Positions 48,589 through 57,531 of a stretch of 64,000 bases of DNA are shown here, piece after piece. The notes under the pieces were generated by a model. It was not told the origin of the DNA, made no database searches, and saw only the letters and a list, made by a program, of their open reading frames with translations. Each line of letters begins with the position of its first letter. The stretch's first letter is position 1. Source of the stretch: Alistipes shahii WAL 8301. GTDB taxonomy: Bacteria > Bacteroidota > Bacteroidia > Bacteroidales > Rikenellaceae. The stretch covers positions 2,480,001 through 2,544,000 of the forward strand of contig NZ_CP102253.1 in NCBI RefSeq assembly GCF_025145845.1, given 5' to 3'. Made by a program: the position numbers and the translations under genes.

Positions 48589-50355
48589 TTAAAAATTCAG
48601 TCCGTCGTTCCATCCGGGGTTCTGGGTCAGGGCGCCGCCCGTCAGCGAGCGGTCGTCGGTCGGAATCGGATAGAAATAGTCGCGGGTTTCGTCCCAGATG
48701 CCGGGGTTGTTCTTGTGTGGCGAGATGTAGCCGTGGTCGCCGTCGGAGAAGAGAATGTCCTGGTCGATCACCAGTGTCAGTTTGGCCGTGGTCGAGGGCG
48801 TTTCGCCCTTGGTGGCGAAATAGACGTCGGGCGTTCCGTCGCCGTCGATGTCGTACTCGCCCTTGGCGGGGATGTAGAGGCCCAGCAGCGGTTGTTCGAA
48901 GGTCTTGCCCTCCTTCCAGCGCATGATGTCGTAGTAGCGGAATCCCTCCATCGCCAGCTCGATGGTGCGTTCGCGGCGGATTTCGAGGATCACCCCCTTG
49001 TTCGCACCCGTGACGTTGGGATAGCCGGTCTTCGCATCCGACAGGTAGGGGTCGGGGTTTTTGTTGGCGTCGTCGAGGATCAGGTTGGACATGCCCACAC
49101 GGTCGCGCAGCCGTTTGACCGAGAGGTTGATGTCCTCCTGCGTGAGGGTTCCCAGCTCGGCCTTGGCCTCGGCGAAATTGAGGTAGACCTCCGCCGAGCG
49201 GAAGATCGGCAGGTCGTTGAACGACTTGTTGTAGGCGTCCTGCGCCGTTCCGGTGACGAACTTCACGACGTGGTAGCCGGTGATCGAGTTCGCCAGGTCC
49301 GGCGCTAGCTTGGTCGTGGCTCCGATACGCGTGTATCCCGGCGTGCGGATGGTCTGGGCCAGGCGCGGGTCGCGGTTCGAACACTGCTGCTTGAACTCCA
49401 TGGTTTCCCAGCCGGCCTTGTCCGTGAATCGCGAACCGTCGGCCATCAGGTAGCTGTCGACGATCTTGCGCGTCATGCCCGGTTTGCCGTACGAGGCGCT
49501 GATGGTGTAGAAATTGGCGTTGTGGAAGACGCCCAGCGCCGAATTATAGTCGCGAGCGAGGATGACCTCGACGCTCTGCGCGTTCTCCGAGGCGAACAGG
49601 TCGCGGTAGCTGGTGGCCGGTCCGGTCGCGGTGTAGAGCGAATAGCCGCTGTTGGTGATGAATTCCTCGGCTGCGTCGGCGGCCTGTTCGAGATACCATT
49701 TCCAGTCGTGTTCGTAGCCGTCGATGCCGTGGTACTTGCGGAACGTGCCTTCGAAGAGGCAGAAGCGCGACTTGAGCGCCAGCGCCGTCCATTTCGTCAC
49801 GCGGTAGAGATCGCGTTCGGCCGGCAGATAGCGGATGGCGAAGTCGATGTCCTCGATCATGCGCTGCATGACGAATTCGCGCGAGTCGCGGGGACGCTTC
49901 AGCTCGGGGTCGGCCGAACCGAGGGGCTTGGCATACCAGGGCACGTCGCCGAAGCGCTTCACCTTCTCGAAATAGAAGTAGGCGCGGAAGAAACGGGCCA
50001 CGGCGTCGTAGCGGTTGCGGATGTCGGTGTCCTTGCAGTTGCCCGAGTATTCGAGCAGGGTGTTGAACTTGCGCAGGTCGGTCCACGTCCAGCCGCCGCC
50101 CGAGGCGGGAATCGTGCGGCCGTCGCGCATTTCGGCGGCGATTTCGTTCTTCACGATGTTGTCGTAGCCTTCGTTGTAAAGGCCGTCGCCGGGGAAGATC
50201 GTGTAGAAGGTGTTGCTGAAGGCCTGCAACTCGTTTTCGTTCGAGAAGAAGGTCTCGGGCGACATCTGCGCCAGCGGATATTTGTCGAGCCAGTCCTCGC
50301 ACGACGAAAGCGTCAGGGCGCAGCCTACGGTCAGTATCGATAGAATCTTTTTCAT
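48589..50355 (-). CDS. SusD/RagB nutrient-binding lipoprotein
   Basis: 588 residues from ATG 50355 (MKKILSILTVGCALTLSSC, lipobox LSSC). Typical SusD layout: N-terminal EDWLDKYPL, TPR-like helices, and the C-terminal RRERTIELAMEGFRYYDIMR signature. Forms the lid on the SusC transporter and captures the glycan. It lies 20 bases after susC. Confidence 0.95.
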   Translation of the reverse strand: MKKILSILTVGCALTLSSCEDWLDKYPLAQMSPETFFSNENELQAFSNTFYTIFPGDGLYNEGYDNIVKNEIAAEMRDGRTIPASGGGWTWTDLRKFNTLLEYSGNCKDTDIRNRYDAVARFFRAYFYFEKVKRFGDVPWYAKPLGSADPELKRPRDSREFVMQRMIEDIDFAIRYLPAERDLYRVTKWTALALKSRFCLFEGTFRKYHGIDGYEHDWKWYLEQAADAAEEFITNSGYSLYTATGPATSYRDLFASENAQSVEVILARDYNSALGVFHNANFYTISASYGKPGMTRKIVDSYLMADGSRFTDKAGWETMEFKQQCSNRDPRLAQTIRTPGYTRIGATTKLAPDLANSITGYHVVKFVTGTAQDAYNKSFNDLPIFRSAEVYLNFAEAKAELGTLTQEDINLSVKRLRDRVGMSNLILDDANKNPDPYLSDAKTGYPNVTGANKGVILEIRRERTIELAMEGFRYYDIMRWKEGKTFEQPLLGLYIPAKGEYDIDGDGTPDVYFATKGETPSTTAKLTLVIDQDILFSDGDHGYISPHKNNPGIWDETRDYFYPIPTDDRSLTGGALTQNPGWNDGLNF

Positions 50356-50375
50356 AACTTTTCTCATTTAAGCGG

Positions 50376-53300
50376 TTAGAAGGTGACGTCCACGCCGAAC
50401 ATGTAGGTCCGCTGCCAGGGGTAGAGACGCAGGTTGCCGTTCGTGGCGGCCATTTCAGGGTCGATGTAATCCGAGCGGATGCCCGACCAGGTAAAGAGGT
50501 TTTCGCCCGTGAAGTAGATGCGCAGGCTCTCGATCAGCGCCTTGCGGGTCCATTGCCTGGGCAGCGTGTAGCCCACCGTGAGGTTTTTCAGACGGCAGTA
50601 GCCGATGTTTTGCAGGTAGCGGTCGTTGACGGCCGTCAGCTCGCGGTTGGTTCCCTGCAGGGCCGTGTAGCCGCGCGGACGGGGGAAATAGGAGTTCGGA
50701 TTCTCCTCCGACCAGATCTGCGTGTGGAAGTTCTTGGGGAGGTAGGTGGCGTAGGGACGTGCGTAGGGACCCCAGAAGGCCAGTGCGTTGGCGGCCGGGT
50801 ACCAGTCCTGGCGGCCGATTCCCTGGAAGAAGATCGAGAAGTCGATGCCTGCCCATTGCAGCGCCAGCGTGGCGCCGTAGTGGTAGCGCGGCTGGCTGTT
50901 GCCGATGATTTCGCGGTCGCCCGGATCGTCGACGGTGTTCTTGCCGATGGAGATTACGTTGTTGTCGTCCAGATCGCGGAATTTCAGGTCGCCGGCGCGC
51001 AGTCCCTTTTCGGCTCCTGCCGAGGCGTTGATGATCTCGTTCACGGTCGTCTGGTCGACGGGGTAGTTGCGGGCTTCCTCGTCCGAGGCGAACAGTCCGT
51101 CGATGCGGTAACCCCAGATTTCGCCCCAGCGCATGCCTTCGTAGTATTTCTTGGCGAAGGAGCGGTCGGGGTTGTCGAACTTGGTGATGTTCGAAACGTA
51201 GTCGTTGAAGGTCAGCGTCACGCTGTACGAGAACGGACGGCGCAGCAGCTGGAACTCGTCGCGCCAGTTGAGCGAGAGCTCGTAGCCTTTGGTGCGCAGG
51301 TCGGCGCTGTTCATTTTCGGCGAGTCGGCGCCGTAGGTGGCCGGCAGGGCGATGCCCGCGGTGAGCATGTCCTTCGTGTCGCGGATGTAGAAGTCGGCGG
51401 AGAAGGCCAGGCGGTTGTTCAGGAAACTCATGTCCACGCCGAGGTTCTTGTGGATGCTTCGCTCCCACGAGAGGTCGGAAGCCACCGGGGCCGAGATGGT
51501 CGCCGTGGTGGGCTTGTCGCCGCCGAACAGGTAGTTTTGACTCCCGATCGAGATTTTGCGGATATAGTCGTAATAACCGACGTTCTGGTTGCCCAGTTGG
51601 CCGTACGAGAAGCGCAGTTTGAGGTTGTTGAACTGGTCGCGGATGCCGTCGAAGAAGGCCTCTTCCGAGACGCGCCATCCCAGCGAGAACGAGGGGAAGA
51701 AGCCCCAGCGCTGCCCGCGCTTGAAGCGCGATGTGCCGTCGTAGCGGCCGCTCGCCTCGACGAGGTATTTGCCCTTGTAGTCGTAGTTCAGACGGCCGAA
51801 GAAGCCCATCAGGGCGTATTCGTTCTGACCGCCGCCTACCTCCATGCGTTTTTCGCCGTCGGCGCCCTGTCCCACGAGGTTCAGGTCGTTGAGCGTTTCG
51901 GAGAGCAGGTTGTAACCCGTTGCGGCCACGTCCTTGAGGAATTTGGTCTCCCAGTTGAAGCCGACCATCGCCTTGAAGTTGTGGTCCCGGGCGAAGGTGC
52001 GTTCGAACGTGCCGTAGAGGTTGGCCTGATAGTAGGTGTGGGTCATGCTCTTTTCATAGAGTTTGTCCTCCATCTTTCCGGACGTGAGCGTGTTTATTTC
52101 ACCCGGATACTGCGAGTACTCGGTGTTGACCTGACGGTTGGTGTAGCGCGTGGTATTGAACATGTAGGTGAAGTTACCCTTGATCTCCAGCCCTTTGACC
52201 GGGGTCCAGGTCAGCTCCGTCGTGGTCGACATGTTGTCCGTATGGTCGTCGTTGGTGTGGCCGTCTTTGTTGAGGATCGTGGGCAGTCCGTCCATGATCT
52301 GGTAGTTCGAGAACGACGTGTTGTAGACGCTCGTGCCGTCGGGGTTGACGGGAACGAACGAAGCCAGTCCGTGTACGGTGCTCCACGAGAAGGCCGTATT
52401 GACATCGCTCGGGCCGGGGTAGAAGTACTTGTAGTTGTAGTAGCTGGTGTTGTTGCTCACCTTCAGCCACTTGTTGATGTCGAAGGTGATTTTCGACCGG
52501 AATGTGATCTTCTGGAGCTTGTCGGGATGCTGGCGAAAAAGTCCCTCCTCGCTGTAATAGCTGCCCGAGAGCAGATAGTCCACACGGTCGTTGCCTCCCG
52601 AGAGCGAGATGCTGTGGCTCGTGTTCGGGTGCTCATCCTTGAACAGGTAGTGATACCAGTCGGTGTTGCCGTAGTAGACATAGGTGTCGCGGCCGTCGCG
52701 CTGGTCGATCTTGACCCACGGGCGGTCGGGATGCTCCGTGCGGTCGTTGCGGCGCGCCCACAGCTCCATCATGTCCTGTTCGGTGTAGCGCGTGTAGTTG
52801 TTTCCGGCGTAGGAGCGCCAGAAGAGGTCGTTGAGGTAGACCGAGTAGTAGCCGCGGGTCTCGTAGTCGGTCGAGGTGGTGGGTTCGTTCCAGCCCCAGC
52901 GGCCGCTGTACGAAATGCGGGTCTTGCCCGAGGAGTCGCCGCTCTTGGTCGTCACGAGCACCACGCCGAATGCCGCACGGGCGCCGTAGATGGCCGCCGC
53001 CGAAGCGTCCTTGACCACCGAGATCGAGGCCACGTCGTTGGGGTTGATCTTCATCAGGTCGCCTTCGGCGCCGTCGACCAGCACCAGCGGCGAACCGCCG
53101 TTGATCGAGGTGATGCCGCGGATGTTGAGGCTGGCCGGATTGCCCGGGCGTCCCGACGAAGTCGAGACCGTGAGTCCCGGGACGGAGCCTTGCAGCATGT
53201 GGGCCACCGAAGGCGCCGACCGGTTCTGCAGCTGTTTTTCGTCCACCGTGGCGATGGCGCCCGTGAGGTTCACCTTTTTCTGGGTTCCGTAACCCACGAC

Positions 53301-53888
53301 CACCACGTCCTCCATCTTCACGGCGTCCTCCGTAAGGAACACCTTCACGTTGTTCTGCGTGGCGGGGACGGCGACTTTCTTGCTCACGTAGCCCAGATAG
53401 GTGAAGCTGAGCGTTATGTCGGCGTCGGGGACCGTGAGCGTGAAGCTGCCGTTGGCTTCCGTTACCGCACCGCGGGTGTTGTCGCCCACGAGCGTGACGG
53501 CCACGCCCGCCAGCGGCGTTTCGGACGAGTCGTTGACGACGCCTGTGATCGTGCGCTGCCGGGCCGGGGACTTGCGGGCCGGGATCAGGGCGATCTGGCG
53601 TTCGGTGATGGTGAAGTTCAGCCCTGTCGGGGCGAGCATTTCCTTCAAGGCGGCTGAAATCGGCATTCGCTTCGCCTTGAGGCTCACGTGTTGGGAGAGG
53701 TCGGTCTGCTTGGCGTCGTAGAAGAACGTGTAGCGGGTGTTCTTCTCGATGCGGGATATGGCCTCCGAAAGCGGGATGTCCGTGAACTCCATATCGAGCG
53801 TCGGTTCCTGCTGCGTCTGGCCGGATACAACCGTCGTACTGCCTGCGACCAGCAGCAAGAGGATTGCAAATAGTCTGAAGTGCATCAT
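50376..53888 (-). CDS. SusC/RagA TonB-dependent transporter with STN domain
   Basis: 1170 residues. Signal peptide MMHFRLFAILLLLVAGSTTV, then an STN (secretin/TonB N) domain (about 30-95: FTDIPLSEAISRIEKNTRYT), a carboxypeptidase-like domain (about 115-190), the TonB box and plug (VVVVGYGTQKKVNLTGAI, LNIRGITSINGGSPLVLVDG), and a 22-strand barrel. The STN domain marks a transducer-type transporter that signals to a FecR anti-sigma protein, and fecR is directly upstream. Confidence 0.96.
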   Translation of the reverse strand: MMHFRLFAILLLLVAGSTTVVSGQTQQEPTLDMEFTDIPLSEAISRIEKNTRYTFFYDAKQTDLSQHVSLKAKRMPISAALKEMLAPTGLNFTITERQIALIPARKSPARQRTITGVVNDSSETPLAGVAVTLVGDNTRGAVTEANGSFTLTVPDADITLSFTYLGYVSKKVAVPATQNNVKVFLTEDAVKMEDVVVVGYGTQKKVNLTGAIATVDEKQLQNRSAPSVAHMLQGSVPGLTVSTSSGRPGNPASLNIRGITSINGGSPLVLVDGAEGDLMKINPNDVASISVVKDASAAAIYGARAAFGVVLVTTKSGDSSGKTRISYSGRWGWNEPTTSTDYETRGYYSVYLNDLFWRSYAGNNYTRYTEQDMMELWARRNDRTEHPDRPWVKIDQRDGRDTYVYYGNTDWYHYLFKDEHPNTSHSISLSGGNDRVDYLLSGSYYSEEGLFRQHPDKLQKITFRSKITFDINKWLKVSNNTSYYNYKYFYPGPSDVNTAFSWSTVHGLASFVPVNPDGTSVYNTSFSNYQIMDGLPTILNKDGHTNDDHTDNMSTTTELTWTPVKGLEIKGNFTYMFNTTRYTNRQVNTEYSQYPGEINTLTSGKMEDKLYEKSMTHTYYQANLYGTFERTFARDHNFKAMVGFNWETKFLKDVAATGYNLLSETLNDLNLVGQGADGEKRMEVGGGQNEYALMGFFGRLNYDYKGKYLVEASGRYDGTSRFKRGQRWGFFPSFSLGWRVSEEAFFDGIRDQFNNLKLRFSYGQLGNQNVGYYDYIRKISIGSQNYLFGGDKPTTATISAPVASDLSWERSIHKNLGVDMSFLNNRLAFSADFYIRDTKDMLTAGIALPATYGADSPKMNSADLRTKGYELSLNWRDEFQLLRRPFSYSVTLTFNDYVSNITKFDNPDRSFAKKYYEGMRWGEIWGYRIDGLFASDEEARNYPVDQTTVNEIINASAGAEKGLRAGDLKFRDLDDNNVISIGKNTVDDPGDREIIGNSQPRYHYGATLALQWAGIDFSIFFQGIGRQDWYPAANALAFWGPYARPYATYLPKNFHTQIWSEENPNSYFPRPRGYTALQGTNRELTAVNDRYLQNIGYCRLKNLTVGYTLPRQWTRKALIESLRIYFTGENLFTWSGIRSDYIDPEMAATNGNLRLYPWQRTYMFGVDVTF

Positions 53889-54015
53889 GGTTGAAGTTTT
53901 AAGTTTGTGGAAAGTTTGCGGCGGCATTGGTCATGGGCCGCTGCGGTAAGGTCGGGTAGGGGGTCGGTTTATCGCTTCATAGGCAATCGGGTTTTTAAAG
54001 GTCGTAATGCAGGGT

Positions 54016-55017
54016 TTATTCGAGTTCGGAAATCGTGACGGTGTTGTCTTCGGCGAACGTGTAGGCGATGGGGTTGATGCGGCTCATGATGCGCAGGATC
54101 TCTTCGAGCGGTTCGTTGGTAATGGTGAACGTGTAGGCGTAGTTGTGTGCGAGGGCCGGGGTGATGTGGATTTCGGTGTCGTACCAGCGTGCCATGTAGC
54201 GGCAGATTTCGCCCAGCGACTGCCGTTCGAACGCGAGTTTTCCCGCGGCCCAGCAGGATTCCATCGCCACGTTGCCGCGACCGATGACCACTTTGCGCGT
54301 GTCGGGGTCGTAGCAGGCGATCTCCCCGGGACGCAGCAGTCTGCGGCTGCCGCGCCCGGTGTCGAGCGACACCGAGCCTTCGACCAGCGAGACCGACACG
54401 CAGCGGTCGGCCGCGGTGCGGACGTTGAATTTCGTGCCGTGGACGTTTATTTTCAGCCCTTCGACCTCGACGGTGAAGGGGCGTTCGGAGTCTTTGGCCA
54501 CCTCGAAGAACCCTTCGCCGCGGAGTTTCACGCGGCGTTCCCCGGCGGCGAAACGGGCGTCGTAGGTGAGCGTCGATCCGCCGTGGAGCCAGACCGTCGA
54601 GCCGTCGGCCAGCCGGGCCTGCGACTTGCCTTCGAAGGCGCAGAGCCGCTGTTCCGCCGTCTCTGCGGCGGAGCGGAAGAGGTCGGCGCGGGTTGCGAAA
54701 AGGGTCACGGCGACTGCCGCGGCGACAGCTATGGCCATTTGCAGCAGGTGGCTCCGGCGACGTTTCGGGAGCTGGTCCGCATGCGGAATTTCGTAGGTTC
54801 CGATCCGTTGCTGCAACTGCCGCCACAGCCGGTCGCGGTCCGGCTCGTAAGCCGCGGCCCGCTGCTGTATTTCGCGCCATACGCGGGTCAGGTTGTTGTA
54901 GAAGCGGCGGTTTTCCGCTTCGGCGGCCCATCGGTCGAATTCGCGCTGTTCGGCCTCGCCGAGCGTGCCTTTGAGGGCGCCGACCAGAAGGTCCCAGGTA
55001 TGGTTGTCCGGATTCAT
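54016..55017 (-). CDS. FecR-family anti-sigma factor
   Basis: 333 residues from ATG 55017 (MNPDNHTWDLL). Cytoplasmic helical N-domain (about 1-85), one membrane helix (LLQMAIAVAAAVAVTLFATR), FecR periplasmic domain (LADGSTVWLHGGSTLTYDA) and a C-terminal DUF4974 (SLGEICRYMARWYDTEIHI). It should receive the signal from the STN domain of SusC and hold the ECF sigma factor. The sigma gene normally beside fecR is instead at 44300-44839. Confidence 0.93.
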   Translation of the reverse strand: MNPDNHTWDLLVGALKGTLGEAEQREFDRWAAEAENRRFYNNLTRVWREIQQRAAAYEPDRDRLWRQLQQRIGTYEIPHADQLPKRRRSHLLQMAIAVAAAVAVTLFATRADLFRSAAETAEQRLCAFEGKSQARLADGSTVWLHGGSTLTYDARFAAGERRVKLRGEGFFEVAKDSERPFTVEVEGLKINVHGTKFNVRTAADRCVSVSLVEGSVSLDTGRGSRRLLRPGEIACYDPDTRKVVIGRGNVAMESCWAAGKLAFERQSLGEICRYMARWYDTEIHITPALAHNYAYTFTITNEPLEEILRIMSRINPIAYTFAEDNTVTISELE

Positions 55018-55045
55018 GGTTTGCTGTCGTTTCCATTGTGACACG

Positions 55046-55083
55046 AAAAATCCGGCCGACCCCTACGGGACAGCCGGATTTTT
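55046..55083 (-). terminator. Terminator upstream of fecR
   Basis: AAAAATCCGGC (55046-55056) with GCCGGATTTTT (55073-55083), 11 bp, ending in five T on the minus strand. It separates the small coiled-coil gene from the fecR-susCD locus. Confidence 0.85.
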
Positions 55084-55095
55084 GCGGAAAATTTT

Positions 55096-55689
55096 TCAGC
55101 GTTCGATTTTCACGTACTCCGCATAGACGATCCGTGTGTGGGGATTGGTCGAGACGATCTCCTGCCGGAGGGCCTTCGTGCCCCAGCGGATGAAGAGGAA
55201 ACGGCGCGGGATGCGGTGGACCGCCTGGCGCAGGGTGTCGACGCTGCGGATGCGGCAGGCGGCCGAGTCGCGGCCGATGCGTCCTTCGACCGAAATCCAC
55301 GGGTCGCGCCAGCGGAACATCCGGACGGTGTCGCGTACGGGGAGCGTGTCGTGTATCCGGACGACGACGGTGTCGCGCAGCGGGGTGCGGATTTCGGCGT
55401 CGGTGACGGCGACGGCCTTGGCGGCGGCTTCGAGCCTGCGGAGCCGGATGCCGAGGCGCCGGATCTGCTCGGCGTCGGCCGCGCGCAGCGTTTCGAACTC
55501 CCCGCACCGCAGCCGGAGGGCCTGCACCGAGGCCGCCTCCGCGCCCAGTCGTGTGCGGTAACGGGTGACGTCGGCCGCCAGGGCCGTCTGGTTTTCGACC
55601 AGCCGCCGGTTCTCGGCGCGGTAATGGCGGCAGGTGAAAAACAGCAGTGCGGTTGCAAGAACCGCATACGCAAAGAGGTATTTTTTCAC
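55096..55689 (-). CDS. Membrane-anchored coiled-coil protein, DUF6549-like
   Basis: 197 residues. One N-terminal membrane segment (MKKYLFAYAVLATALLFFTC) then a long Arg/Ala-rich coiled coil (about 25-95), followed by a small beta-rich C-domain (RDTVVVRIHDTLPVRDTVRM, DPWISVEGRIGRD). Resembles proteins of Bacteroidetes prophage-type clusters (DUF6549), but no phage genes are near. Function unknown. Confidence 0.65.
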   Translation of the reverse strand: MKKYLFAYAVLATALLFFTCRHYRAENRRLVENQTALAADVTRYRTRLGAEAASVQALRLRCGEFETLRAADAEQIRRLGIRLRRLEAAAKAVAVTDAEIRTPLRDTVVVRIHDTLPVRDTVRMFRWRDPWISVEGRIGRDSAACRIRSVDTLRQAVHRIPRRFLFIRWGTKALRQEIVSTNPHTRIVYAEYVKIER

Positions 55690-55743
55690 GATTTTCGGGT
55701 TTTGGTTCCCCGAAAGATAAGACGGTTGCGTCCGGTCCGGTTT

Positions 55744-56463
55744 CTATTTTTTCGGAAAAAGACCCTCCATCGCTTCGGCGATGCGTTCGGCGACGAAGGT
55801 CATCAGCGGCAGCCCGTCGCAGCGCAAAAGCGAGGTGACGCCCCGGTGGTCGGCGAAGAAAAGTTCGTCGAGCGAGGGCAGGTCGGCGCGTCCGAAGGCC
55901 TCTTCGCGCAGTTCCAGCCCTGCGGCCCGAACGGCCAGCATGGCCAGGCGGCGTTCGACGCTTGCGGGGCCGGGGGCCGTCAGGACGGTGCGGCCGGCGA
56001 TGGCCAGCAGCGGCGCGTCGTCGGCCGAGCGGAGAATTCCCGCGCTGTCGCAGCGCACGGCGACTTCCGCCCCGCGTCGTTCGGCCAGCCTGCGTGCCAG
56101 TTGCGCTGCGGCCTCGCGCGCGGAAGTCGGAGCCTCGGAGAGCGTCAGATCGTATCCGACGGTCACGGCTTCGGGCTGAAGGCTCCGGAAGGCGTAGCCG
56201 TCGTAGAGCGACACCCCTGCCGGGAGCAGACGTTCCGTGCCGTCGGGGTCCAGTTCGATGCGCACGAAGCCCGACACGCCTGCCGGATAGCGTTCCGCGG
56301 CGGAGAGCGTCTCGATACGCTTCGCGAGCCGCTCTGCGGCGGGGGCGTAGGGGCGTCCGAACAGTTCGCGCGACGCGGCGTCGAGCACGGCGATGTGTCC
56401 GGCGACGTTGCGCGCGCGGCCCCGGGCCAGATGCACGGTCTGGTATAGGTAGAGACCGGTCAA
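55744..56463 (-). CDS. Aminotransferase class IV-like protein
   Basis: About 239 residues. Features that fit a class IV aminotransferase/ADC-lyase-type fold include LYLYQTVHLARGR near the start, SLYDGYAFRSLQPEAV, and LPSLDELFFADHRGVTSLLR near the end. No ATG is near the start. A TTG at 56463, overlapping the holA stop by 4 bases, gives MTGLYLYQTV; a GTG at 56436 is the alternative. Last gene of the murB-tilS-holA operon. Assignment is tentative; the PLP lysine is not obvious. Confidence 0.5.
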   Translation of the reverse strand: MTGLYLYQTVHLARGRARNVAGHIAVLDAASRELFGRPYAPAAERLAKRIETLSAAERYPAGVSGFVRIELDPDGTERLLPAGVSLYDGYAFRSLQPEAVTVGYDLTLSEAPTSAREAAAQLARRLAERRGAEVAVRCDSAGILRSADDAPLLAIAGRTVLTAPGPASVERRLAMLAVRAAGLELREEAFGRADLPSLDELFFADHRGVTSLLRCDGLPLMTFVAERIAEAMEGLFPKK

Positions 56464-57530
56464 AGCAGAAAGATTTTCAGCAGCAGTTCGCGCAGCAGTT
56501 CGCCGTCCGACGCGCCGCCCGCACCCAGTCCCTTGCTCTTGGCGTCGTATTCGCGCAGCAGCCCGAGGATGTTGAACACCTTGCGGTTGTCCCATCCGGC
56601 GGCGTTCTGCTTGATCTCGCCGATGACGAACGTGTTGTTCTTGCGCAGGATGCGCATCAGTTCCGTGTCCGGCGGAAAGGGCCGTCCTTTGTGGCGTGCG
56701 AGCCAGCGCAGGTAGTTGACCACGAACAGCTCCTTGAACTGCCCGAACAGCGCCATGACGGTCAAGAGCAACGGGTTGTCCTTGGGGTTGCGGGCGAAGT
56801 GCTCGGCGATCATCAGCGCGCGGGCCATGTCCCGCGTGACGACCGCCTTGCAGAGCTCGAAGTTGTTGAAATCCTTCGAAATGCCGATGTTGGCCTCGAT
56901 GTCGGCGTCGGTGATGCGCTGCGTGCCCTCGGGCAGCGAGACGGTGAGTTTCCGGATTTCGTTGGAGATCTTTGCGATGTCGGTTCCCAAATGGTCGGTC
57001 AGCATCGAAAGCGCCTTGGGGTCGATCGTGAATCCTTTCTGCCGGATGAACTGCTGTAACCACGCCGCGATCTCGTAGTCGCGCGGGCGCACCGATTCCA
57101 GCACCGTGCCGTTCGCCGCACAGCCCTTGTAGAAGGCCGAGCGTTTGTCGGCGTTCTTCTCCTTGTGGCAGATCACGAGAATGGTCGTCGGCGAGGGCTT
57201 CTGCGTGTAGAGCGCGAGCTTGTCCAGCCCCTTGAGCTGCTGCGCCTCCTTGAGGATCACCACCTGGTATTGTCCCATCATCGGCATCTGGCGGCAGAGG
57301 TTGATCACCTGCCCCGCCTCGGAGTCGCGCCCGTAGACGGTGATCTGATTGAAGGCCCGCGCGGCCTCGTCGAGGATCGTCGCGGCCAGCTGGTCCGAGA
57401 GTGCGTCGATGAAGTAGCTCTCCTCGCCCATCAGCAGGTAGATGCCGGAAAACCGGCGGGCCGCGACCTCTGCCGCGATCCGTTCGTACTGGGCGACGGA
57501 ATCCTTGAATTTCAGAGCGCTCTTTGCCAT
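56460..57530 (-). CDS. holA: DNA polymerase III delta subunit
   Basis: 356 residues. HolA opens the beta clamp in the clamp loader. N-terminal motifs IYLLMGEESYFIDALSDQLA and LPMMGQYQVVILKEAQQLK are characteristic, and domain III contains the conserved helical region FNNFELCKAVVTRDMARAL. One base separates it from tilS, and its stop overlaps the next gene. Confidence 0.93.
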   Translation of the reverse strand: MAKSALKFKDSVAQYERIAAEVAARRFSGIYLLMGEESYFIDALSDQLAATILDEAARAFNQITVYGRDSEAGQVINLCRQMPMMGQYQVVILKEAQQLKGLDKLALYTQKPSPTTILVICHKEKNADKRSAFYKGCAANGTVLESVRPRDYEIAAWLQQFIRQKGFTIDPKALSMLTDHLGTDIAKISNEIRKLTVSLPEGTQRITDADIEANIGISKDFNNFELCKAVVTRDMARALMIAEHFARNPKDNPLLLTVMALFGQFKELFVVNYLRWLARHKGRPFPPDTELMRILRKNNTFVIGEIKQNAAGWDNRKVFNILGLLREYDAKSKGLGAGGASDGELLRELLLKIFLL

Positions 57531-57531
57531 T

